Source: Eubacterium sp. (lineage in GTDB: Bacteria; Bacillota; Clostridia; Lachnospirales; Lachnospiraceae). From it: a DNA stretch of 34,043 nucleotides. Shown in pieces: positions 1 through 7,151 of this stretch (positions are counted from its first letter, which is position 1; each line of letters begins with the position of its first letter). The stretch is taken from positions 1 to 34,043 of the forward strand of contig JAGBNF010000006.1 of assembly GCA_017634555.1 (NCBI GenBank), given 5' to 3'. The notes under the pieces were generated by a model. The model was not told where the DNA came from and searched no databases. It saw only the letters and a list, made by a program, of their open reading frames with translations. A program made the translations under genes and the position numbers.

Positions 1-2
1 AA

Positions 3-296
3 GAGGAAGAGGATGATGATATTGAGAATCTCCTTCCGATAAATAATGAATATCACAGAGAAGATCTCGATGACCTCTATGATACCTTTGATGATGAAGA
101 TGATGATTTCAGCGAAGTAGAAAATCTTGATGAGATTCTTGACAAAGAAGGAATAGAAATAACCGATGGTGATACAGTAGGCAATATCATGGAAATGTAC
201 AATGCCGGATTCAGTATCATTGAGATTTCAAAGGTTATGAATGTCGGAGTCAGTGAAGTTAAGTATGTTATAGACAGTCATCAGGGAGATTATTAG
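3..296 (+). CDS. C-terminal part of an acidic protein with a terminal helix-turn-helix (DUF6115-like), 5' end outside window
   Basis: An open frame enters from the left edge and stops with TAG at 294-296. The visible 97 residues start with a very acidic stretch rich in Glu and Asp. They end with a compact helix-turn-helix-like segment (GNIMEMYNAGFSIIEISKVM followed by NVGVSEVKYVID) that resembles the small C-terminal domain of DUF6115 proteins of clostridia. Those proteins usually have an N-terminal membrane segment, which would lie outside this window. The next gene, an MltG-like protein, starts 2 nt after the stop, so the two are almost certainly co-transcribed, and this pairing is common in Lachnospiraceae. 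Function is unknown; a cell-envelope role is inferred from the neighbour only. Confidence 0.7.
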   Translation, partial: EEEDDDIENLLPINNEYHREDLDDLYDTFDDEDDDFSEVENLDEILDKEGIEITDGDTVGNIMEMYNAGFSIIEISKVMNVGVSEVKYVIDSHQGDY

Positions 297-297
297 A

Positions 298-888
298 ATG
301 AATAAAAAATATTTATTAAGAGGAATAGGAATAGGAATCATAATAGGTGTTTCTATTATGTTTGCTGCCTGGAAGACAGGTGGTGATTCAGGTTCCGGTG
401 CTCAAAGCACAACTGAAGCCATAACACAGGCTCCTACTGAAGAGATAACCGAGGCTGCTACAGAAGCAACAACAGAAAAGGTTACAGAAGCTACAACCGA
501 GGCAACTACGGAAGCTACTACGGAGAAGAAGACCGAAGCTACTACTGAGGCAACAACTGAGAAGAAAACTGAGGCAACAACCGAAGCTACTACGGAGGCT
601 ACCGAAGAAAAGACAGAAGAGAAGACCGAGGCTAAGACTGAGGAAAAGACTGAAGAGAAGAAGGATACAAAGGGTGACAAGGTCACAGTTGAAGTTACAT
701 CAGGTATGGGATCTGAGGATGTATCTGCAGCACTTCAGGAAGCAGGCATCATCAAGGATGCGGATGAGTTCAATTCATTCCTTATCACAAACGGATATGA
801 TGCACAGCTGAGAGTCGGAAGCTTCAGCTTTGAGTCAGGAGATTCCTTCGAGAATCTTGCTAAGGTACTTACAACAGAAGGTGAGTAA
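298..888 (+). CDS. Membrane-anchored MltG/YceG-like protein with Thr/Glu-rich stalk
   Basis: This 196-residue protein begins with a short basic N-terminus and one hydrophobic segment (about residues 7-26), so it is probably a membrane anchor with the rest outside the cell. Residues about 38-120 are low-complexity repeats of TEATTEK and TEEK type, a likely extended stalk. The last 68 residues (VTVEVTSGMGSEDVSAALQE onward, then GIIKDADEFNSFL and LRVGSFSF) match the LysM-like N-terminal subdomain of endolytic transglycosylase MltG. The catalytic YceG domain with its essential Glu is absent, so lytic activity is unlikely; a peptidoglycan-binding role is inferred. GGGAG about 10 nt upstream supports the ATG at 298. 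It follows the helix-turn-helix gene by 1 nt. Confidence 0.75.
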   Translation: MNKKYLLRGIGIGIIIGVSIMFAAWKTGGDSGSGAQSTTEAITQAPTEEITEAATEATTEKVTEATTEATTEATTEKKTEATTEATTEKKTEATTEATTEATEEKTEEKTEAKTEEKTEEKKDTKGDKVTVEVTSGMGSEDVSAALQEAGIIKDADEFNSFLITNGYDAQLRVGSFSFESGDSFENLAKVLTTEGE

Positions 889-925
889 GCCTGATATTTA
901 AACAGTATGATCATATAAGCATATC

Positions 926-976
926 GTGACTGCAGTCATAGTTTTTAAAAGAAATTATGACCGCGGTCACTTTTTT
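926..976 (+). terminator. Hairpin with T-tract after the MltG-like gene; both arms are themselves palindromes
   Basis: Arms 926-940 and 956-970 pair over 15 positions, with one G-U pair and one mismatch, around a 15-nt A/T-rich loop. TTTTTT follows at 971-976, which fits an intrinsic terminator. Each arm contains a perfect 12-bp palindrome: TGACTGCAGTCA at 927-938 and TGACCGCGGTCA at 958-969. The same DNA could therefore also be a double operator for the transporter genes downstream. Confidence 0.7.
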
Positions 977-980
977 ATTA

Positions 981-1026
981 TTGTCTGAGAAGATATTATC
1001 TTATTGTAATGTTGATCTATATAGAT
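981..1026 (+). promoter_or_regulatory. Possible promoter and operator-like palindromes ahead of the ABC transporter operon
   Basis: TTGTCT (981-986) and TGTAAT (1005-1010), 18 bp apart, could be a weak sigma-A-type promoter. The spacer holds the inverted repeat AAGATATTATCTT (990-1002), and ATCTATATAGAT (1015-1026) is a perfect 12-bp palindrome close to the expected start of transcription. The region reads as a regulated promoter. The promoter call itself is weak because the -10 hexamer is poor. Confidence 0.35.
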
Positions 1027-1109
1027 TCTAAAAATCAGATTTGCTACAGGAAACCGTACGGAAGATTCAAAATATCGAAAGAGTGTTCCGGTAGTAAAAG
1101 GAGGAAAAG

Positions 1110-2273
1110 ATGAGGAATAAGTTATCGGCGTGGAACTATATCAGGAATAATAAGAAGACAGCCGGTGTTCTGATAATTGCACTTGCAGTTTCTTTCATGG
1201 CTATATATACGATATATGTCCTGCTTGCAACATCGATAGAAAGCTTCAAGCCTATTATGTTTGAGATGCCTAAGAAGATTTCATACATTTCACTTTCAGG
1301 TGAATCGATGGGAATAAATAACCGGGAAGATTATGAAACATCGGAAGCGTATGCAGAAGCTATTGATAAGAGACAGAACGAGATAATAGAGGAATTAAAG
1401 AAACATCCGGGAATTGAAAATGCATATTATATCCAGATTATTCAATGCGTTTATTCGGCAGTTATCGGACAGTGGTCTTACGAGGTACCGCTGTTAACAG
1501 AAGATCGGATTCCGGAATTCCTGGAGCATACGGGAGCAAAGCTGATAGAAGGTGAAATGCCAAAGGGTGATGCGGAAGTTCTTGTGGATAAAACGGTAAT
1601 GAAGAATCAGAATCTTTCACTCGGTGGCTGGTTTATGGAGGGCTGGTTTGGTGAAACCTTTAAGATCTGCGGAGTGATCGAGTCGGATGGAATGTTCTGT
1701 GTAGGAACGCCGATGGGCCATACAAACAGCGGAGAGTATATAATGGTCCTCAATGATGAAACCGCAGCAGATATGACGGAAATACTTCGCGAACAAGGAA
1801 TTACTGTTACAGATAAGGACAAGATTGTAGATGCGGTGAATCAGGAAATGCAATATCAGAGTGATATTAAGAATACGATAGAGTCAGTACTGGATGTAAT
1901 CTTTGCGGTTGTTCTCATATTCCTTGCGATTTCCGTTTTGGTTTCATATATCTCATTTATGAGGAACAGGGTAAATGAATACTGCCTCTATGCATCAATC
2001 GGCTATGCGAGGGGGGACATATATGGAATGATAATCCGCGAAATGCTGATCATATTCGGAATCGGAATAGCAGTCGGTCTTGTTTTTTCCATGGCTATAG
2101 CAGGACTGGTAAATGTATATCTTATTGAACCGAAGGGCCTTGTGAGCAGGCTTTTCTACGGAGACAGGATTTTCGGAATCGTTGCGGTATACATTTTTAT
2201 TATGGGAATGCTGCAGCTTCCTGTGCTGATGAATATACATGATATAAAAACAATAGATGCAATAGAAGATTGA
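1110..2273 (+). CDS. ABC transporter permease, FtsX/MacB-like
   Basis: This 387-residue membrane protein has one N-terminal membrane segment (about residues 18-40), a large extracytoplasmic domain (about 45-245), and three C-terminal membrane segments (about 260-280, 310-335 and 350-372). This is the FtsX/MacB permease layout. AGGAGG about 7 nt upstream fixes the ATG at 1110. It is the first gene of a unit with an ATPase, a second permease, a histidine kinase and a response regulator, so it probably forms one half of a heterodimeric permease. Proteins of this type export peptides, lipoproteins or antimicrobials, or transmit conformational signals across the membrane. The substrate cannot be predicted. 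Confidence 0.85.
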   Translation: MRNKLSAWNYIRNNKKTAGVLIIALAVSFMAIYTIYVLLATSIESFKPIMFEMPKKISYISLSGESMGINNREDYETSEAYAEAIDKRQNEIIEELKKHPGIENAYYIQIIQCVYSAVIGQWSYEVPLLTEDRIPEFLEHTGAKLIEGEMPKGDAEVLVDKTVMKNQNLSLGGWFMEGWFGETFKICGVIESDGMFCVGTPMGHTNSGEYIMVLNDETAADMTEILREQGITVTDKDKIVDAVNQEMQYQSDIKNTIESVLDVIFAVVLIFLAISVLVSYISFMRNRVNEYCLYASIGYARGDIYGMIIREMLIIFGIGIAVGLVFSMAIAGLVNVYLIEPKGLVSRLFYGDRIFGIVAVYIFIMGMLQLPVLMNIHDIKTIDAIED

Positions 2274-2284
2274 GAGGTACTAAA

Positions 2285-2968
2285 ATGTTTGAAGTTAAGA
2301 ATATAAGCATGATCTATGATATGAATACAGATGAGAAGATGTATGCTCTTAAGGGATTTGATCTGACACTTCCGGATACCGGACTCGTCGGGATCATAGG
2401 ACCTTCGGGAAGCGGAAAGAGTACACTTATGTATTGTTTATCTACGCTTAAGACTCCGACTGAAGGAAGCATTTTGTATAATGGAACTTCGCTTACCGAA
2501 GTGAGTAACGGAGTAAGAGAGAAGCTCAGAAGAAAGGAATTCGGTTTTATATTCCAGAAACATTATCTGGTTCCGTATATGAATGCGCTTGATAATGTTC
2601 TGGTTGCATCAGTGGATAAAAGCAGGGAAGTGGTAAAGACAGCAGAGAAAATTCTGTCGGATCTCGGGCTTAAGGAAAGAGAATTTAAGAAGAAACCAGC
2701 AAAACTCTCGGGAGGACAGAGTCAGAGAGTTTCTATAGCGAGAGCAATGATCAATGATCCGAAGGTGATTTTTGCAGATGAACCGACAGCATCGCTTGAC
2801 CATGAGAATGCATATAATGTGATGAAGATTTTAAAGAAGTATTCAAAGGACAGACTTGTTCTTGTTGTTACTCATGATAGAAGCATATTAAAGGACACTG
2901 ATAGGATAATAGAAATGTGGGACGGTGAGATCAGCCGTGTACCGGAAAAGAGTGAGGTGTCGGCATGA
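2285..2968 (+). CDS. ABC transporter ATP-binding protein, MacB/LolD type
   Basis: This 227-residue ATPase powers the two flanking permeases at the inner face of the membrane. Visible motifs are Walker A GPSGSGKS (about residue 39), a Q-loop at FIFQKHYLVP, the signature LSGGQSQRVSIARA, Walker B VIFADEPTASLD and the switch histidine in VVTHDRS. The frame is also open from a TTG at 2270, but that codon overlaps the stop of the upstream permease. The ATG at 2285 has GAGAGG at a good distance and starts the usual MFEVKNI sequence, so I chose it. The gene ends inside the ATGA overlap with the next permease, indicating translational coupling. Confidence 0.9.
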   Translation: MFEVKNISMIYDMNTDEKMYALKGFDLTLPDTGLVGIIGPSGSGKSTLMYCLSTLKTPTEGSILYNGTSLTEVSNGVREKLRRKEFGFIFQKHYLVPYMNALDNVLVASVDKSREVVKTAEKILSDLGLKEREFKKKPAKLSGGQSQRVSIARAMINDPKVIFADEPTASLDHENAYNVMKILKKYSKDRLVLVVTHDRSILKDTDRIIEMWDGEISRVPEKSEVSA

Positions 2969-4059
2969 GACCATTTTCGGCAATGTATTATATCAAGGAG
3001 AATAAGAGAAAATCCATTATAATCATTTTTATGCTGTTTCTTACAACATTCATATTTCTTGCGGGAAATTATATAGACAGTGTTTACTATTTTTGGAACA
3101 GTTATAATGAATATTCCGATAAGCTCTGTGTTGTTGATGCACCGGCTTCGGCAGAGGATTATAATGATTTCATGGAATTCTATAATGAACTGAAGAATGA
3201 TGATAAACTGATAGTGCAGCCGAGAACCGGCTGGGGACACCGTGGACTTCCGTGGAAGTGCACAATGGGATTTGAAATGGGAACCGCATCCATGGTGTTC
3301 AGCTCGGTCGATGATATGAAACAGGCTTTCGATCAATTTGGCATAGAGTGCGATTATACAGATATCAAGGACTATTCGGTTGTTATGTCCGAAACCTTTG
3401 CAAAGCATTACGGGCTTAAGAAAGGCGATGTGATTGATTCCTCGACGGATAAAATAATTGAAGGAAGATATACACTGGATGCACTTATTGATGATGAAAG
3501 CTTCGTACTGTTTTATGTGATTCCGGGAGATGATGCGGTTTACAGACTTAATGTTATGAGTCCTGATATGTCCGGGAATGAACTGAGGGATTATATAGCA
3601 GATAGCCTCGGAGACAGGAAAGCACAGATAAACGAACCTATGCGAAATGAGATAGAAAGACAGTTTGAACCGTTTTTCTATATATTCTTCAGCGGGATCA
3701 TAATTCTCTCTATCGTACTTTCCATAGTTGTAAACTCGGTAATAACAGGCCAGTATATCAGGAGAGTGTACGAGTTCGGAGTATATAGGGCAATAGGTAT
3801 TACAAAAAAGGGAATATTAAAGAAATGCGCATCTGAAATCTCGATGATGAATTTATTGGCGGTTCTTTTCGGAGCAGCAGTGATAGTTATATTTACATTT
3901 CTGATAAATGAACTGTATTATATTCCGGATGGCAAATATCTTCCGTATTTTTCGAAGATCGGATTGTATGGGTTCCTTCTTTCAAATATTCTGGTCGTGA
4001 TCCCAACGATCATTTCCAAAGGAAGAGGAATGGCAAAAGCCGACGTAACAGAATTCTAA
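2965..4059 (+). CDS. ABC transporter permease, FtsX-like, second subunit
   Basis: This 364-residue protein has an N-terminal membrane segment (about residues 15-35), an extracytoplasmic domain (about 40-225), and three C-terminal membrane segments (about 235-258, 290-315 and 330-350). That is the same layout as the first permease, but the sequence is clearly diverged, as expected for a heterodimer. Its ATG overlaps the stop of the ATPase gene by 4 nt. A short REP-like double hairpin begins 2 nt after its stop, separating it from the kinase gene. Permease family assignment is secure; substrate is unknown. Confidence 0.85.
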   Translation: MRPFSAMYYIKENKRKSIIIIFMLFLTTFIFLAGNYIDSVYYFWNSYNEYSDKLCVVDAPASAEDYNDFMEFYNELKNDDKLIVQPRTGWGHRGLPWKCTMGFEMGTASMVFSSVDDMKQAFDQFGIECDYTDIKDYSVVMSETFAKHYGLKKGDVIDSSTDKIIEGRYTLDALIDDESFVLFYVIPGDDAVYRLNVMSPDMSGNELRDYIADSLGDRKAQINEPMRNEIERQFEPFFYIFFSGIIILSIVLSIVVNSVITGQYIRRVYEFGVYRAIGITKKGILKKCASEISMMNLLAVLFGAAVIVIFTFLINELYYIPDGKYLPYFSKIGLYGFLLSNILVVIPTIISKGRGMAKADVTEF

Positions 4060-4060
4060 A

Positions 4061-4105
4061 GCCTTCCCATCTGTGGAAGGTGCCCCGTAGGGGCGGATGA
4101 GGTGA
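4061..4105 (+). repeat. REP-like double-hairpin element whose tail supplies a Shine-Dalgarno-like motif
   Basis: Two adjacent stem-loops, CCTTCC/GGAAGG (4062-4080) and GCCCC/GGGGC (4082-4094), are followed by GGATGAGGTGA (4095-4105). This layout and wording match, from memory, a short dispersed palindromic element common in gut Clostridia. It begins 2 nt after the permease stop, and its GGTGA tail lies 13 nt before the kinase ATG. There is no T-tract, so it is not a standard terminator. I see only one copy in this window, so its repetitive nature rests on recall. Confidence 0.6.
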
Positions 4106-4118
4106 ATTAAGAAAAAAT

Positions 4119-5285
4119 ATGATCAGCGTCGTTATATCAAATCTGATAATTATATTACTCGTATGCATATCGGTGGTGTTTTCCAAATACATTTTCTGGG
4201 AATTGCTGCTGGGAGGAATCCTGATGATCCTTTTAACTGCCGAGTATCTTATGGATGGACACGAAAAGCTTTACAGAATATGTCAGCTTTTCGTGGCTGT
4301 CCTTTTTGCGGTTTTATCCGGAGAGTGGTGGGGATTCCTTACAATCGCCGCGATTGTAAATCTTAAATTACTTCCGGTGTGTCTGACTTCGGGAATCATA
4401 TATACTGTATATTCATTAATACATATGACCATTTCGGGAACCATCGGCAGATATAACATAGCAAGAATGGTATTGGGACTTTTCCTGATAGAGTTTATAA
4501 GCTGGTTTATAGTCATGGTCAGGGTGCTTCTCCAAAAGAGTGAAGAGAAACGACGTGAAAATGTCAGAAAGATGATAGGATACAGCCTCAGTGAAATGCA
4601 TGAAATAAAGAAGAACAGAGAACTGTCTCAGCAGAGCTTCTACATAGATAAAAATGCAAGGCTTATGGAGAGAGAAAATATAAGCCGTAATATTCATAAC
4701 AGTGTAGGACATTCGATTACGGCTGCGATAATGACTCTCGATGCGGCTGACATGCTCTTTGATAAGAATCCCGAGGAGGCTCATAAGAGAATGAATGATG
4801 CAGCCGTTAGGATCAGGGGCAGTCTTGAATCAATCAGAAGTGCTGTAAGAGCACTCGATACCGGAGACGAAGATATTTCGGTAAAAGATATGATGTGTTA
4901 TACTGACAATATTATTGATGAATTCATAATGGATACGGAAATTACATGTGACAGGATATATGATATATATTCCGAGGATATGATGCTTCCGAGGGAACAT
5001 GCTGAGTTCCTGACAGGTGCGCTCAGTGAATTCCTTACCAATGGTGTGAAGCACGGAGGGGCGACCGTATTTATGGTAAAGCTTTCGGGCGACTCGGCTC
5101 ATATAAGGCTTGAAGTAAAGGATAATGGAAGCAGTGAATATAATGATGATACTAAGGACGAGCTGATACGTCAGGGCTTCGGACTAAAGAAGCTGATGTC
5201 TTATGCTGCACGATGCGGAGGCGTGACTGATTTTTACAATGATGAAGGCTTCTTCTCGATGATCGAGCTTCCGCTCGGTGAATAA
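4119..5285 (+). CDS. Sensor histidine kinase, HisKA_3 / NarL-partner family
   Basis: This 388-residue kinase has an N-terminal region of about five or six membrane segments (residues 1-137), without a large extracellular domain. The dimerization/phosphoacceptor helix reads RENISRNIHNSVGH with His193. The catalytic domain shows the N-box around Asn308 (EFLTNGVKHGG), DNG at 335-337 and the G-box GFGLKKL (353-359). It would autophosphorylate on His193 and pass phosphate to the response regulator encoded 60 nt downstream. The largely membrane-embedded sensor suggests detection of membrane stress or signalling through the neighbouring FtsX-type permeases; this is inference. The start has only a distant Shine-Dalgarno, located in the REP-like element. 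Confidence 0.9.
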   Translation: MISVVISNLIIILLVCISVVFSKYIFWELLLGGILMILLTAEYLMDGHEKLYRICQLFVAVLFAVLSGEWWGFLTIAAIVNLKLLPVCLTSGIIYTVYSLIHMTISGTIGRYNIARMVLGLFLIEFISWFIVMVRVLLQKSEEKRRENVRKMIGYSLSEMHEIKKNRELSQQSFYIDKNARLMERENISRNIHNSVGHSITAAIMTLDAADMLFDKNPEEAHKRMNDAAVRIRGSLESIRSAVRALDTGDEDISVKDMMCYTDNIIDEFIMDTEITCDRIYDIYSEDMMLPREHAEFLTGALSEFLTNGVKHGGATVFMVKLSGDSAHIRLEVKDNGSSEYNDDTKDELIRQGFGLKKLMSYAARCGGVTDFYNDEGFFSMIELPLGE

Positions 5286-5345
5286 ACTATTCCGTGTCAC
5301 GATCGGAATTTGACTGGATTAAAATGAATGATGAAAGGAGTCGGT

Positions 5346-5966
5346 ATGTATAAAGTACTGCTCGTGGATGATGAAAATATGCTGCTTGACAGCTTGGAGA
5401 TAATTCTTTCACTCAATGATATGGAAATCGTTGGTAAAGCTCATGACGGAAGAGAAGCGCTTGATATCCTGAAGAAAACAAAATGTGATATAGCTCTTGT
5501 TGACCTCAATATGAAGGGTATGGGCGGAATAGAGCTGATCGATCATATGAAAAGAATGTATCCGGAGATAAAGATACTTGTGCTGACAACATTTTATGAT
5601 GATAAGAATATAACGGATGCAATAAGTAAGGGAGCGGACGGTTATATTCTCAAGGACAGCGGCAAGGATGCTATTCTCGGAGCGGTAGGTCAGCTTATGA
5701 ACGGAATAAGCGTGCTTGATCCGAAGGTAATGCAAAGGCTTACGACGTTGATGAACAAGAATGAAGAGATAACTCTGTATGATGAGATGACAGGAAGAGA
5801 GCGGGAAATCGCATCACTTCTCGCAGAAGGACTGACCAATAAGCAGATTGCCGATAAGCTGTACATTTCCGAAGGAACTGTAAAGAATTATATCTCATCA
5901 ATCTATGACAAGACGGGAATTCATGACAGAGTGAAACTTGTTGTAGCTCTGTCAGGTGGTTTATGA
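5346..5966 (+). CDS. Response regulator, NarL/LuxR family
   Basis: This 206-residue protein has a receiver domain (residues 1-120) with acidic pair Asp8/Asp9, phosphoacceptor Asp53 in IALVDLNMKG, a Thr in LVLTTF and a Lys in GYILKDS. A LuxR-type helix-turn-helix follows (about 140-200: TGREREIASLLAEGLTNKQI, then SEGTVKNYISSIYDK). It would be phosphorylated by the adjacent kinase and bind promoter DNA. The frame is open from an ATG at 5328, but AAAGGAG at 5333-5339 places the start at 5346, giving the canonical MYKVLLVDD. Likely targets are the palindromes upstream of the ABC genes, but this is untested. Confidence 0.92.
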   Translation: MYKVLLVDDENMLLDSLEIILSLNDMEIVGKAHDGREALDILKKTKCDIALVDLNMKGMGGIELIDHMKRMYPEIKILVLTTFYDDKNITDAISKGADGYILKDSGKDAILGAVGQLMNGISVLDPKVMQRLTTLMNKNEEITLYDEMTGREREIASLLAEGLTNKQIADKLYISEGTVKNYISSIYDKTGIHDRVKLVVALSGGL

Positions 5967-6291
5967 TTTCCCGGAAATGTTTTTGAACGGTATCAAAAGT
6001 ATATTAAATACAGTAAAAATCTTCTTGCATATGGTTTTTTATTATGTTATTATCGTGCTTGATGCGGTAGCGGACGCCTATTTGGCATGCTATTATCCGA
6101 CATCATAAACTACATGCGGCATATACGCAGGTGCTGTGATTAACGCCCACAGTTTCGCGACCGGTTGAAAGATAGTTGTTTAACATATTGAAGAACATTC
6201 GTGAATCAAAGATTCGCTCATGTTCTTACAAATTCAACCAAATAACATATGCTGTCAGAAGACATTTTTAAAAAACCAGGAGGTAAGTAAA
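5967..6291 (+). promoter_or_regulatory. rpsB promoter and long structured 5' leader
   Basis: This 325-nt stretch has no gene. A weak hairpin (ATTTC/GAAAT, 5966-5978, then T5) follows the regulator gene. A strong promoter follows: TTGCAT at 6025-6030, 17 bp, TATTAT at 6048-6053, with an extended -10 TG. Transcription would start near 6060, leaving about 230 nt of leader. The leader folds by eye into several stems: TGATG with CATCA (from 6060 to about 6105) with CGG/CCG and TAGC/GCTA inside; CTGTG with CACAG (about 6134-6152); GGTTGAA (6163-6169) with TTCAACC (6233-6239). The last encloses a 15-bp hairpin at 6191-6227. Long leaders on ribosomal-protein genes commonly bind the protein for feedback control; that role for S2 is inferred here. 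Confidence 0.7.
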
Positions 6292-7053
6292 ATGAGCGTT
6301 ATTTCAATGAAGCAGTTACTCGAGGCAGGTGTTCACTTTGGTCACCAGACAAGAAGATGGAATCCTAAGATGGATGAGTTCATCTACACAGAGAGAAATG
6401 GTATCCACATCATCGACCTTCAGAAGACAGTTGGAAAGATGGATGAGGCTTACAAGGCAGTATTTGATTGTGTAGCTGACGGTGGTACAATCCTTTTCGT
6501 TGGTACAAAGAAGCAGGCTCAGGATTCTGTTCAGTCAGAGGCTGATCGTTGTGGTATGTACTATGTAAACAACAGATGGCTCGGTGGTATGCTTACAAAC
6601 TTCAAGACAATTCAGTCAAGAATTGAGACTCTTAAGAAGTATGAGAAGATGGAAGAGGATGGTACATTTGACCTTCTTCCTAAGAAGGAAGTTGTTAAGA
6701 TCAAGAAGGAAATGGACAAGCTTCAGAAGAACCTTGGCGGTATCAAGGATATGAAGAAGATTCCTGATATGATCTTCGTAGTAGATCCTCACAAGGAAAG
6801 AATTTGTGTACAGGAAGCTCAGGCACTCGGAATTCCTCTTATGGGAATCGCTGATACAAACTGTGATCCGGAAGAGCTTGACTATGTAATCCCTGGAAAT
6901 GATGATGCTATCCGTGCAGTAAAGCTTATCGTTTCTAAGCTTGCTGATGCAGTTATTGAGGCTAATCAGGGTGCTGACAGCACAGCTGATGCTGAGGATG
7001 CTGAGGCAGTAGAGGCAGTTGAGACAGAGGAGACAGCAGCAGACGCTGAGTAA
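6292..7053 (+). CDS. rpsB: 30S ribosomal protein S2
   Basis: This 253-residue protein is ribosomal protein S2, needed on the 30S subunit for translation initiation. The N-terminal [20 protein letters not shown], the [12 protein letters not shown] stretch, [26 protein letters not shown] and the FVVDPHKE and GIADTNCDP segments are all family hallmarks. It ends in an acidic Ala/Glu tail (last 30 residues). The frame stays open upstream to an ATG at 6220, but CCAGGAGGT at 6277-6285 sets the start at 6292. tsf follows 98 nt downstream, the standard rpsB-tsf pair, with a stem-loop between them. Confidence 0.98.
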   Translation: MSVISMKQLLEAGVHFGHQTRRWNPKMDEFIYTERNGIHIIDLQKTVGKMDEAYKAVFDCVADGGTILFVGTKKQAQDSVQSEADRCGMYYVNNRWLGGMLTNFKTIQSRIETLKKYEKMEEDGTFDLLPKKEVVKIKKEMDKLQKNLGGIKDMKKIPDMIFVVDPHKERICVQEAQALGIPLMGIADTNCDPEELDYVIPGNDDAIRAVKLIVSKLADAVIEANQGADSTADAEDAEAVEAVETEETAADAE

Positions 7054-7077
7054 TCCGCATTTATAAAGTTAAGATTT

Positions 7078-7118
7078 GATCCTGCCTGCTGCCTTAGGAC
7101 GGTTTGGCAGCGGGGGTC
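7078..7118 (+). promoter_or_regulatory. Stem-loop in the rpsB-tsf spacer
   Basis: GCTGCC (7088-7093) pairs with GGCAGC (7106-7111), and GATCC (7078-7082) can pair with GGGTC (7114-7118) through an asymmetric internal loop. No T-tract follows, so it is more likely an mRNA processing, stability or attenuation element than a full terminator. It could adjust the S2 to EF-Ts ratio; this is inference. Confidence 0.45.
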
Positions 7119-7151
7119 AATGACCATATTTCTGTATAGGAGGATATTAAA

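Noticed and set aside
402-686. 94-codon open frame on the minus strand
   Set aside because: It is the mirror of the Thr/Glu repeat stalk of the plus-strand gene; Val/Ser/Ala low complexity with no start signal.
4010-4192. 60-codon minus-strand open frame covering the REP-like element
   Set aside because: A translation of the palindromic element into flanking genes; such spurious frames are expected from this repeat type.
6220-6291. Longer rpsB start at the ATG at 6220
   Set aside because: That ATG lies inside the leader hairpin; the ideal AGGAGG and the conserved S2 N-terminus begin at 6292.
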